From an uncultured Phycisphaerales bacterium (GTDB taxonomy: Bacteria; Planctomycetota; Phycisphaerae; Phycisphaerales; UBA1924): a stretch of DNA of 7,795 bases. Numbering within the stretch: the first letter of the stretch is position 1; each line of letters begins with the position of its first letter. Under the pieces are notes generated by a model. The model did not search any database. It saw nothing but the letters and a program-made list of their open reading frames with translations, and had not been told where the DNA came from. The stretch lies in contig CALMQD010000295.1 in the NCBI GenBank assembly GCA_937871415.1, positions 1 through 7,795 on the forward strand, written 5' to 3'. The translations under genes were made by a program, and so were the position numbers. This document shows, one piece after another, positions 1 through 5,739 of this stretch.

Positions 1-123
1 CGGAGTGGCGGAGTGGCGAAGTGGCCGAGTGGCGGAGTGGTGAGGAGGTGAAGTGGCGGAGTGGCGGAGTGGCGGAGTGGCGGAGTGGCAGGGTGGCCAA
101 GTGGCCAAGTGGGGGAGTGGCCG
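1..123. repeat. 8-bp tandem repeat array (AGTGGCGG-type)
   Basis: From position 4 to 123 the sequence divides into fifteen consecutive 8-bp units in perfect register, consensus AGTGGCGG. Six units are identical (4, 28, 52, 60, 68 and 76). Others differ at the last two or three bases (AGTGGCGA, AGTGGCCG, AGTGGCCA), and the unit at 44 (GGAGGTGA) is the most decayed. The array continues to the left edge, so its full length is unknown. It lies beyond the terminator of the metalloprotease gene and appears intergenic. Because 8 is not a multiple of 3, any reading through it cycles frames, which argues against coding. Its function is unknown; slippage-generated microsatellite DNA is the simplest explanation. 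Confidence 0.85.
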
Positions 124-140
124 TGAGACCGAGGGGTGGG

Positions 141-171
141 AAAGAAAACTCCCGCCCAAGGGGGCGGGAGT
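141..171 (-). terminator. Intrinsic terminator of the metalloprotease gene
   Basis: A perfect 10-bp stem (148-157 paired with 162-171, arm ACTCCCGCCC on the plus strand) closes a 4-nt loop. Read on the minus strand it is followed at once by a T-rich tract (TTTCTTT, positions 147-141). This is the classical rho-independent layout and fits only the minus strand; the plus strand has no T-run after the stem. It lies about 130 nt downstream of the metalloprotease stop codon, giving that mRNA a fairly long 3' untranslated region. Confidence 0.85.
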
Positions 172-299
172 GGGGAGTTCAAGGAGGGTGTTGGAGCGAG
201 ACCTGCGGCTTGATCGGATCTTCGCGAACGGCTCAGGGGGTCGAGCCGCGTAATCGATCGAGGCCGGTTGGGACGGGAGCGGAGCGGAAGGGCAGGGGG
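172..299 (-). other. 3' untranslated region of the metalloprotease gene
   Basis: This stretch separates the metalloprotease stop codon from its terminator. I see no gene in it. The only structure noticed is a 6-bp inverted repeat (CGGCTC at 229-234, GAGCCG at 243-248, 8-nt loop), too weak to call a terminator. Confidence 0.5.
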
Positions 300-3269
300 T
301 TAGCGGCCGGCGGGTTCGGCGCCGGGCTCGGGCGCGGCGCCGGGGTGGGGTTGGGAGAAGAGGAAGCGGAGGGCGCCCAGGCCGCCGCCCATCTGGTTGG
401 TGTTGTAGATGTACTGGGCGTCGAGGACCTTGTCGATGCGGAGCGCGGCCTCCTGCAGGTGGCCGGAGGTGTAGTCGTCGAGACGCTTGGCGTCGGACTC
501 GAGGATGGGCTTGATCTTGGCGCGGATCTCTCGGAGTTTGGCCAGGGCGAGGTTGGAGATGGGCTTGCCCGCGGCGCCGTCGATGGTGTCGGGGCCGGCC
601 AGATCGATGAGGCGCTCGATGTACTCACGCTGCAGGTTGCGCCGGAGGGAGGAGATCATCGGCTGACGCGCGGTGAAGGACTTTCCGGGGCGGTCGGCGA
701 TCTCGCTGAAGATGCTGGTGGTGAGCGTGTTGAGGAGTTCGGCGAGCGTGAACATGTCCTGATCGGCGGGGATGCGGAACTCGTTGTCGTAGACGCGCTT
801 GAGGGTGGTGGGGTTCATGAGCTGCGTGAGCGTGGAGGCCTGGATGCCCATGATGCGGTCGTGGACGGGCCAGGTGGGGTCCTCGAAGATGTCGCGCTGG
901 CCGCCCTCGTCCCACCACTTGTCGACGGTCATGTACTTGAGCATGTCCGGGGTGAGGCCGAAGGCTTCGTCCTTGAAGGCGTTCTCGATGACGAACTGGA
1001 GCGCGGCGCGCTGGGTGCCGGCGGGGACGACGTCGATGGGCGGGCGACCGCTGGGGTCGCCCTTCTTGTCGCGGTAGACCTTGGCGCCGCCGATCCAGCC
1101 GGACATCATGGAGACGGCGGAGGTCTGCTGCCAGAGGGTGAGGGAGTAGCCGCGGCGAGCGCGGGACCAGCTGTCGCCGTTCTTGACGAACTTGTCGATG
1201 AGGCGGTCGCGGTGGAACTTGGCGAGGCGGACCTGCTCCTTGGCGTACTCGAGCGGGTCGGAGCCGAGGTCCCATCGGCGAGCGAGGGGGTCTGGACCCC
1301 AGGTGTCCTCGTCGGTGGCGTAGGCGAGGTCGGGCTCGGCGACGCGCGAGAGGACCTTGGCGGGATCGTCGAAGGTGTAGCCGTACTCGATGGCCCAGAG
1401 GTCGTAGGGCCCGACGTCGATGACGCCGAAGTCGCCCTGGCGGTCTCCGGTCTCCATGCGGATGTTGAGCGGCGCGTACTCCATGACGGAGTTGGACCAG
1501 GTCTTGGCGCCCTTCATCGCGCCCGAGTTGATTTCGGACATGGAGTAGACGGAGGAGCCCTTGAAGTTGTGGCGCAGGCCGAGGGTGTGGCCGACCTCGT
1601 GGCAGGTCACGTCGGCGAGGAGGGGGCCGACGAACCACTCGGGGACGCCGTCGAGCAGGTCGGGCTTCTCTTCTTCCTTCTTCTCGTCCTTCTTGGCCTC
1701 GTCCTTTTTCTCGTCGTCTTTCTTGGCGTCGTCCTTCTTGGCGTCGTCGGGGGCGGTCGTCTCGGAGTTGTCGAGGATGCCGGAGACCTCGGCGTAGAGG
1801 CGCATGAGGGACATGTTCATGGCGGCGCCCTGGGCGGCGAGGCAGAGTCCGTTGACCTGGCTGGTACGCCCGGCGAGGCCGTCGAACTCGCCGCTGCCCA
1901 TCAGGCCGCCGGAGGCCTCAGCGCCGTCGCCGGCGGGGTGGCCGCCGTAGCGGAGCACGCCGCGCTGGGCGCGCTGGGCGAGGATGTAGTCGCGCTTGCT
2001 GGGGGGGGCGAGGCGGAGTCGCGGGTCCCACTGGGGGTTGCGTTCGAGCCAGGAGAGGGTGTCTGGCCCGAAGCTCTGCATGGCGACTTCGGGGAGGAGT
2101 TCGTTGTAGTCCATCCAGTAGCCGCGGATGAAGCCGTCGGTGAGGATGATGTCGGCGTCGAGGATCTGGCCGGTGCGCGGGTCGACGCGCGAGGGGCCGA
2201 TGGCGGTTCCCTGGTTGTTGCTGAGCCAGCGGACGAAGTTGTAGCGGACGTCCTCGGGGTCCTTGTCCATGTGCTGGTTGGCGGCCTTGTCCTGCTGGTA
2301 GACCTCGATGGCGTTGACGATGCCGACGCGTTCGAAGGCCTTGTTCCAGCGGAGGATGCCCTCGCGGACCCAGCGGCGGTAGCGGACGGGGACGGTGTGC
2401 TCGACGTAGAAGACGATGGGCTGCTTGGGCGGGCTCATCTTGAGTTTGGAGTCCGCCTTCTCGATGTGCCAGCGGTTGATGTAGCGGGTGAAGACCTTGT
2501 CGGAGCGGAAGACGCCGAGGTCGGAGTAGCCGGTGGTGAAGTAGCCGACGCGTTCATCGGCGGCGCGGGGCTTGTATCCGGTGTTCTCGGGGATGCGTGA
2601 GATGGAGTAGTGGAAGGTGCGGAGCTGGCCCGAGCCGACGGGCATCTGGAAGGCGAGTTCGACGTTCTCGGGGAAGGCCTTGGCCTCGGTGATGGTGGCG
2701 AGGCGCGTGTTGGCGCCGGAGGCCTGGCCGCCGAAGAACTTGCCGGCGCTGCCGACGAGCAGGTCGTCCATGTCGATGACGGGCTGGTTGTTCGGGCCCA
2801 TGCAGACGATGGGGACGTCGAGGAGGACGCGGTCGGTGAAGAGTCGCTGGACGCTGTTCTTGCTCTCGTCGTCGCCGGTGGAGCGGACCTCGACGTTGGG
2901 CTGGATGAGGGCGACGCGCTTGTCGAAGCGCTTCCAGTAGGCGTACATGTCGCCGACCTGGAGGCCGGCGTAGGTCTCGCCGCCGGCGACGGTGAGGGCG
3001 ATGAAATGGCGCTGGGATTCGAAGTTGCGCGGGAGTTCGGCGAGCATCTGGCCGTCCTTCTCGCGGACCCAGACGCCGTAGAGGGAGGGGTCGTCGGTGT
3101 TGTTGACCTGCTTGAAGTCCTTGCTGACTTCGGCGAAGGGCGGGAACTCGGGCTTCTTCTCGCCTTCGGGCTGGGCCATGGCGACGGGCGTGGAGAGGAC
3201 GACCACGAGGGCGGTGAGGCCCAGGGCGGTCAGTCGCACGCACCAGCGGGTCAGGGTCGCGGGACTCAT
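300..3269 (-). CDS. Secreted zinc-dependent metalloprotease (DUF5117/DUF4953 type)
   Basis: Predicted 989-residue exported metalloprotease. The N-terminus has an Arg-bearing region, a hydrophobic core and a likely signal peptidase site after A-M-A (residue 32). DUF5118- and DUF5117-like segments follow (roughly 45-290), then the catalytic DUF4953-type part. The zinc site is HEVGHTLGLRH at 557-567, the metzincin-like HExxHxxGxxH pattern with Glu558 as catalytic base; SVMEY at 594-598 is a plausible Met-turn. About 990 residues is normal for this family. An unusual Lys/Asp/Glu-rich stretch (508-535) sits just before the catalytic helix. An ATG at 3278 would add three residues, but GGAG at 3280-3283 lies 1 nt from that ATG and 10 nt from the one at 3269, so 3269 is preferred. 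The gene is monocistronic, with its own terminator. Substrate is unknown; extracellular or periplasmic peptide degradation is inferred from the fold. Family membership is from recognition, not a search. Confidence 0.93.
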   Translation of the reverse strand: MSPATLTRWCVRLTALGLTALVVVLSTPVAMAQPEGEKKPEFPPFAEVSKDFKQVNNTDDPSLYGVWVREKDGQMLAELPRNFESQRHFIALTVAGGETYAGLQVGDMYAYWKRFDKRVALIQPNVEVRSTGDDESKNSVQRLFTDRVLLDVPIVCMGPNNQPVIDMDDLLVGSAGKFFGGQASGANTRLATITEAKAFPENVELAFQMPVGSGQLRTFHYSISRIPENTGYKPRAADERVGYFTTGYSDLGVFRSDKVFTRYINRWHIEKADSKLKMSPPKQPIVFYVEHTVPVRYRRWVREGILRWNKAFERVGIVNAIEVYQQDKAANQHMDKDPEDVRYNFVRWLSNNQGTAIGPSRVDPRTGQILDADIILTDGFIRGYWMDYNELLPEVAMQSFGPDTLSWLERNPQWDPRLRLAPPSKRDYILAQRAQRGVLRYGGHPAGDGAEASGGLMGSGEFDGLAGRTSQVNGLCLAAQGAAMNMSLMRLYAEVSGILDNSETTAPDDAKKDDAKKDDEKKDEAKKDEKKEEEKPDLLDGVPEWFVGPLLADVTCHEVGHTLGLRHNFKGSSVYSMSEINSGAMKGAKTWSNSVMEYAPLNIRMETGDRQGDFGVIDVGPYDLWAIEYGYTFDDPAKVLSRVAEPDLAYATDEDTWGPDPLARRWDLGSDPLEYAKEQVRLAKFHRDRLIDKFVKNGDSWSRARRGYSLTLWQQTSAVSMMSGWIGGAKVYRDKKGDPSGRPPIDVVPAGTQRAALQFVIENAFKDEAFGLTPDMLKYMTVDKWWDEGGQRDIFEDPTWPVHDRIMGIQASTLTQLMNPTTLKRVYDNEFRIPADQDMFTLAELLNTLTTSIFSEIADRPGKSFTARQPMISSLRRNLQREYIERLIDLAGPDTIDGAAGKPISNLALAKLREIRAKIKPILESDAKRLDDYTSGHLQEAALRIDKVLDAQYIYNTNQMGGGLGALRFLFSQPHPGAAPEPGAEPAGR

Positions 3270-3279
3270 GTCTTGCATA

Positions 3280-3283
3280 CTCC
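3280..3283 (-). promoter_or_regulatory. Shine-Dalgarno that decides the metalloprotease start
   Basis: GGAG on the minus strand lies 10 nt from the ATG at 3269 but only 1 nt from the ATG at 3278. The spacing favours the downstream start, unless the mRNA is nearly leaderless. Confidence 0.45.
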
Positions 3284-3287
3284 GTGG

Positions 3288-3293
3288 GTTATG
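3288..3293 (-). promoter_or_regulatory. Candidate -10 element (CATAAC) of the metalloprotease gene
   Basis: CATAAC on the minus strand matches TATAAT at 4 of 6 positions and is an AT-rich island in very GC-rich DNA. Transcription starting about 7 nt downstream would leave a leader of about a dozen bases before the ATG at 3269, including the GGAG. I see no convincing -35 element. The complement of the same hexamer occurs next to two other starts in this window. Confidence 0.25.
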
Positions 3294-3365
3294 CCGCGCC
3301 GGCGGAGGGAGATCAGGGGGCCGGACAGACGCGGCGGCGTGTGATGTGCGAGCGGCCCCGGGAAC

Positions 3366-3393
3366 CGGGCGGGAACAACGCGGGCAGGAACAA
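3366..3393 (-). promoter_or_regulatory. Direct repeat pair, 15-bp period, upstream of the metalloprotease
   Basis: Two 13-bp copies (CGGGCGGGAACAA at 3366-3378, CGGGCAGGAACAA at 3381-3393 on the plus strand) differ at one base and are 15 bp apart. A shorter CGGGAAC at 3359-3365 precedes them. They lie about 100 bp upstream of the metalloprotease start and may be a regulator site; no regulator can be named. Confidence 0.35.
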
Positions 3394-3426
3394 GGGCGGG
3401 GCTCGTACCCAAATTCGGTCGGCGGA

Positions 3427-3456
3427 CGGGTGGAGATTCAAACCGGCGGGTGGAGA
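3427..3456 (-). promoter_or_regulatory. Direct repeat pair, 20-bp period, upstream of the metalloprotease
   Basis: The 10-bp sequence CGGGTGGAGA occurs exactly at 3427-3436 and 3447-3456, start to start 20 bp, close to two helical turns. Such spacing is typical of tandem activator or response-regulator sites. It lies about 160-190 bp upstream of the metalloprotease start. Operator function is inference. The rest of 3270-3567 holds no gene that I can support. Confidence 0.35.
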
Positions 3457-3551
3457 AAGTTGAAGAGCGCGAACTTGGCCGGTTGGAGAGAAGAGGTCGC
3501 GGCGCGGACGCGGGGACTCGCGCTCGGCGATGTGAGCCGATTCTAACCGGC

Positions 3552-3569
3552 GAAACGAGTCCCCGTTTC
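3552..3569 (-). terminator. Weak hairpin at the glycosyltransferase stop codon
   Basis: GAAACG (3552-3557) and CGTTTC (3564-3569) form a 6-bp inverted repeat with a 6-nt loop that overlaps the stop codon of the glycosyltransferase gene. There is no T-run after it on the minus strand, so it is at best a weak or factor-assisted terminator. Confidence 0.25.
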
Positions 3570-4482
3570 AGGCCGCTGCGGGCGATGGGCGGGGCGGCGG
3601 AGGAGCGTTGGAGGGCGCCGGGAAGTGCTCGATGCGGAGCGCTTCCTGGGGTTTGGGGTTGTCGATTCCCAGCAGGCACCGGGTCGGGGCCTGGGTGTGG
3701 AGGAGCCGGACGGTTGGTGACGAATCCCACGAAGCGGGGGCTCGCGTGGGATGGAAGAGGTGGAAGTTGGGGATGGCGGCGACGCCGATGGCGGGTGTGC
3801 AGCCGTGCTGGTAGAGGCGTCGGGTAAGGTCGTCGTCCTCCTGGCCGTAGCCTTCGAAGCGCTCGTCGCAGCCGTTGACGGCGAGGTAGGCATCGAGAGA
3901 GACGGAGAAGTTCGCGCCGAGCATCTTGGGCTTGTGGGCCTTGGCGAGGTGGAGGCGGCGCATGAGCGCCTGGCGGCGGTAGCGGCGGTCGCGGGTGCGC
4001 AGGGCGCGGAGGGCGGACGGATCGAGCGTGATGAAGGACTCGGGGTCGGCGGCGCGGACCTGGTCTTCGGTGATGGCCTGGGTCTGGGGCTCGGTGAGGT
4101 CGCGCCGGAAGGCGATGACGAGTCTGTTCGTGTCGGAAGCGGCGAGCGCATCGTGGAGTTCGAGGACGCGCCGGCCGGTGAGGATGTCGCCGTCGAAGAA
4201 GACCAGACGCGAGACGGGAGGGAGGCAGGCGTTGAGGCGCTGGAGCGCGCGGACGGCGTTGTTACGGACCTGTCCGAGGCGCGCGACGCCGGCGTGGGCG
4301 CGCTGCACGAGTGTGATGGGGAAGTGGAAATCGCGGGCGCAGTCGCGGACCGCCTGGGCGATCTCGGGCGCGTCGTTGTCGCAGGAGACGACCAGGTAGT
4401 TGGGCCGGTGCGACTGGAGGGAGAGGCCCAGGAGGGTCAGGCGCAGGTGGCGCGTGGTGTGGGTCGACACGATCGCGGCCAT
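3568..4482 (-). CDS. Glycosyltransferase family 2-type protein with a galactosyltransferase C-terminal motif
   Basis: Predicted 304-residue GT-A fold glycosyltransferase, probably cytoplasmic since no signal or membrane segment is visible. The N-terminal strand (AAIVSTHTT, residues 2-10) and the VVSCDND segment (31-37) form the nucleotide-sugar half. FFDGDIL (95-101) carries the DGD metal-binding motif. Residues 189-219 (GANFSVS, then NGCDERFEGYGQEDDDL) match the pattern shared by GT2 and Glyco_transf_7C/GT27 enzymes, with the acidic EDDD expected near the acceptor or catalytic site. The last ~15 residues are Pro/Ala-rich. A GTG at 4497 would add five residues and fits a possible leaderless start; ATG 4482 is the conservative choice. 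The frame stays open upstream to 4776, but that part is Pro/Arg-rich, lacks family similarity and overlaps the divergent gene. Donor and acceptor sugars are unknown, and no other polysaccharide genes are adjacent. Confidence 0.85.
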   Translation of the reverse strand: MAAIVSTHTTRHLRLTLLGLSLQSHRPNYLVVSCDNDAPEIAQAVRDCARDFHFPITLVQRAHAGVARLGQVRNNAVRALQRLNACLPPVSRLVFFDGDILTGRRVLELHDALAASDTNRLVIAFRRDLTEPQTQAITEDQVRAADPESFITLDPSALRALRTRDRRYRRQALMRRLHLAKAHKPKMLGANFSVSLDAYLAVNGCDERFEGYGQEDDDLTRRLYQHGCTPAIGVAAIPNFHLFHPTRAPASWDSSPTVRLLHTQAPTRCLLGIDNPKPQEALRIEHFPAPSNAPPPPRPSPAAA

Positions 4483-4497
4483 GGGCGTGATGGGCAC

Positions 4498-4736
4498 GGG
4501 CGATGTTATGGGCCGGGGGCGGGTGTCGGGGATTGCGCACCGGGGCGGCGGGGGCGCGTGAAGATGCCGCGCCGAACGAATAAGCGAGCGCGGCCGGGTT
4601 AGGGATCTCTTTGGAGGAGGTCCACCCTTGAGCGGGTGACGCCGAAGTTCGATGACTGACGGGTCGGCGCACGGGCGGATGGTTTTCGCGCCCGGGGGCG
4701 TCGGAGCGGGGCCTTTCGAGTTCGTAGCACAGGCGC
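4498..4736. other. Divergent intergenic region between the glycosyltransferase and PilZ-like genes
   Basis: This spacer separates two divergently transcribed genes and must hold promoters for both, but I cannot identify complete -35/-10 pairs. A purine-rich GGAGGAGG at 4613-4620 resembles a ribosome binding site, but the TTG ten bases further on opens only three codons before a stop. A GTTCGA at 4648-4653 recalls a tRNA T-loop, but the flanking bases do not pair. No RNA gene is supported. Confidence 0.4.
4505..4510 (-). promoter_or_regulatory. Candidate -10 element (CATAAC) of the glycosyltransferase gene
   Basis: CATAAC on the minus strand lies 7 nt upstream of the in-frame GTG at 4497, so transcription could begin at or beside that codon and give a leaderless message. 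It matches TATAAT at 4 of 6 positions, and no clear -35 element was found. Confidence 0.25.
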
Positions 4737-5150
4737 ATGACACCCTCCCCAGGACACCCCTTGGCGATGCACGCACCGGCGGGATCGGCGCGCGCGGCGG
4801 GGGGCGGTGCGCCGAACGCGGGCGCGAGCAAGACGTTCCCGTTCCGGGCGGAACTGGACATCGCGGAACTGGATGAGCGGCACCGTCCGGCGCAGTCGTG
4901 GACGGCGCGGGGGGTGGAGTTGAGCCGCTCGGCGCTGACGTTCAAGAGCCGGCGATTGTGCTACCAGGGGCGCGAGCTGCTGGTGGGTGTCCACCTCGTG
5001 GACGATCGGCCGGTGGTGCTCTTCGGCGTGGTGACCAAGAGCGATTACGAGGGCGAGGGGCTTTACCACACGACGATCAACCTGCGCACGATGCCCGACA
5101 ACGAGGCGGTGCAGTCGTGGGGGGCGTCGCTGCCGAATCGCTCGCTGTGA
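4737..5150 (+). CDS. Degenerate PilZ-like domain protein
   Basis: Predicted 137-residue soluble protein. The first ~35 residues are Ala/Gly/Pro-rich and look disordered. Residues about 55-115 alternate hydrophobic and polar residues as in a small beta-barrel (RGVELSRSALTF, then ELLVGVHLVDDRPVVLFGVV). This resembles the PilZ layout, in which an xDxSxxG strand is followed by hydrophobic strands ending in a 'GxV' segment. The c-di-GMP residues are largely missing: no RxxxR is visible before the barrel, and the D-x-S-x-x-G position reads E-L-S-R-S-A. If the fold is right, ligand binding is doubtful. An in-frame TAG at 4725-4727 limits the 5' end; ATG 4737 is the first start, with only a weak AGG 3 nt before it, and ATG 4767 is the alternative. 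The gene lies 41 bp upstream of the lipoprotein gene on the same strand. Confidence 0.6.
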   Translation: MTPSPGHPLAMHAPAGSARAAGGGAPNAGASKTFPFRAELDIAELDERHRPAQSWTARGVELSRSALTFKSRRLCYQGRELLVGVHLVDDRPVVLFGVVTKSDYEGEGLYHTTINLRTMPDNEAVQSWGASLPNRSL

Positions 5151-5179
5151 GTGCGCCCGCGCGGGGGCGCGGCTTGGGT

Positions 5180-5185
5180 TATGAT
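5180..5185 (+). promoter_or_regulatory. Candidate -10 element (TATGAT) just before the HEAT-type lipoprotein gene
   Basis: TATGAT matches TATAAT at 5 of 6 positions and ends 6 nt before the ATG at 5192, so the predicted transcription start falls on or beside the start codon (leaderless mRNA). No Shine-Dalgarno sequence precedes this ATG, which agrees. No -35 element is recognisable. A 6-bp GC hairpin (GCGCCC 5153-5158, GGGCGC 5165-5170) lies between the upstream stop codon and this element. Confidence 0.35.
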
Positions 5186-5191
5186 CGCGGC

Positions 5192-5623
5192 ATGGCGAGC
5201 GCGGGCACGAGCTTGGGCTTTGGCGACGGGCGCCGATGGCGGTGCGCGGGTCGCGCGGGCACGACCGGGCTGCTTGCCGGGTGCGCGATATTCATGAGCG
5301 CCTGCCTGCGCGACACATCGAATCTCGTGGGCTTCGACGAGCCGGACCCGCAGGCGCGGATCCGGGCGGCGATGCGCGCCGACGAGACCGACGATCGCTC
5401 GGCGGTGCCGCGGCTGGTGGAGATGCTGGACAGCGATGATCCGGCGGAGCGGATCGCCGCGATCGAGGCGCTGCGCGACTTTACCGGGGGGGAGACGTTC
5501 GGTTATCGGCACTTCGATGATCGGGTTGATCGGCGAGCGGCGATCGACCGATGGGTGGAGTGGGCCCGGCAGCAGGGGGCCCCGGCGTCGGGGGAACCGA
5601 ACACAACGGGTACAACGCCCTGA
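5192..5623 (+). CDS. Small lipoprotein with a HEAT-like repeat segment
   Basis: Predicted 143-residue protein. An Arg-containing start (RRWR at 14-17) is followed by a hydrophobic stretch with two possible lipidation cysteines: LAGC at 28-31 and MSAC at 35-38. Cys38 leaves the longer hydrophobic core, Cys31 the better lipobox; either way membrane anchoring is likely. Residues 70-128 hold a HEAT-like helical pair (AVPRLVEMLDSDDPAERIAAIEALRDFTG, shown here only by key positions A71-L79 and A85-F97), followed by GETFGYRHFD and a terminal helix with two Trp. This arrangement is familiar from planctomycete HEAT proteins. One repeat is too little for a full solenoid, so it probably serves as a small protein-contact module. 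The last 15 residues are low complexity. Function unknown. The start is fixed by the signal sequence that follows it. Confidence 0.8.
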   Translation: MASAGTSLGFGDGRRWRCAGRAGTTGLLAGCAIFMSACLRDTSNLVGFDEPDPQARIRAAMRADETDDRSAVPRLVEMLDSDDPAERIAAIEALRDFTGGETFGYRHFDDRVDRRAAIDRWVEWARQQGAPASGEPNTTGTTP

Positions 5624-5686
5624 GGACTTCGGCGAGCGGGGCAAGGGCCGGGCAGGGCGCGGGGCGTACAGTTCTTCGGTTGGCAC

Positions 5687-5696
5687 CACGGCCGTG
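5687..5696. promoter_or_regulatory. 10-bp palindrome upstream of the RsbW-like gene
   Basis: CACGGCCGTG is a perfect palindrome about 45 bp before the start codon at 5740, and could be a dimeric regulator site. A nested GGCAC/GTGCC pair (5682-5686 and 5694-5698) would instead make a small hairpin. A -10-like TACAGT lies at 5667-5672 without a partner -35. The rest of 5624-5739 shows no gene. Confidence 0.25.
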
Positions 5697-5739
5697 CCTC
5701 CGCCGGTCGCACTCCTCGCGGGAGCGTGAGCCAAGGGAT

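Noticed and set aside
1..123. CRISPR array
   Set aside because: The units are 8 bp and contiguous, with no spacers, so it is a simple tandem repeat.
21..2600. An 859-codon open frame on the plus strand
   Set aside because: It is antisense to the metalloprotease, begins inside the octamer repeat, and reads as Val/Gly/Asp/Glu/Leu-rich text typical of the complement of a GC-rich gene. The opposite strand has a signal peptide and an HExxH site.
2610..3344. A 244-codon plus-strand open frame over the metalloprotease start
   Set aside because: Same complement-strand composition, no recognisable domain, and it lies opposite the well-supported N-terminal part of the protease.
3751..4602. A 283-codon plus-strand open frame opposite the glycosyltransferase
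   Set aside because: The minus-strand frame carries DGD and EDDD glycosyltransferase motifs; this one is its complement shadow.
4640..4665. tRNA-like T-loop (GTTCGA)
   Set aside because: The flanking bases do not form a T-stem, and there are no other tRNA arms around it.
4599..5069. A 156-codon minus-strand open frame between the glycosyltransferase and PilZ-like genes
   Set aside because: Arg/Pro-rich, no domain, overlaps the better supported plus-strand gene, and no ribosome binding site was seen.
5681..5700. Possible sigma-54 promoter (TGGCAC) upstream of the RsbW-like gene
   Set aside because: TGGCAC is present at 5681-5686, but the -12 TTGCW element is missing at the required spacing; the match arises from the local palindrome.
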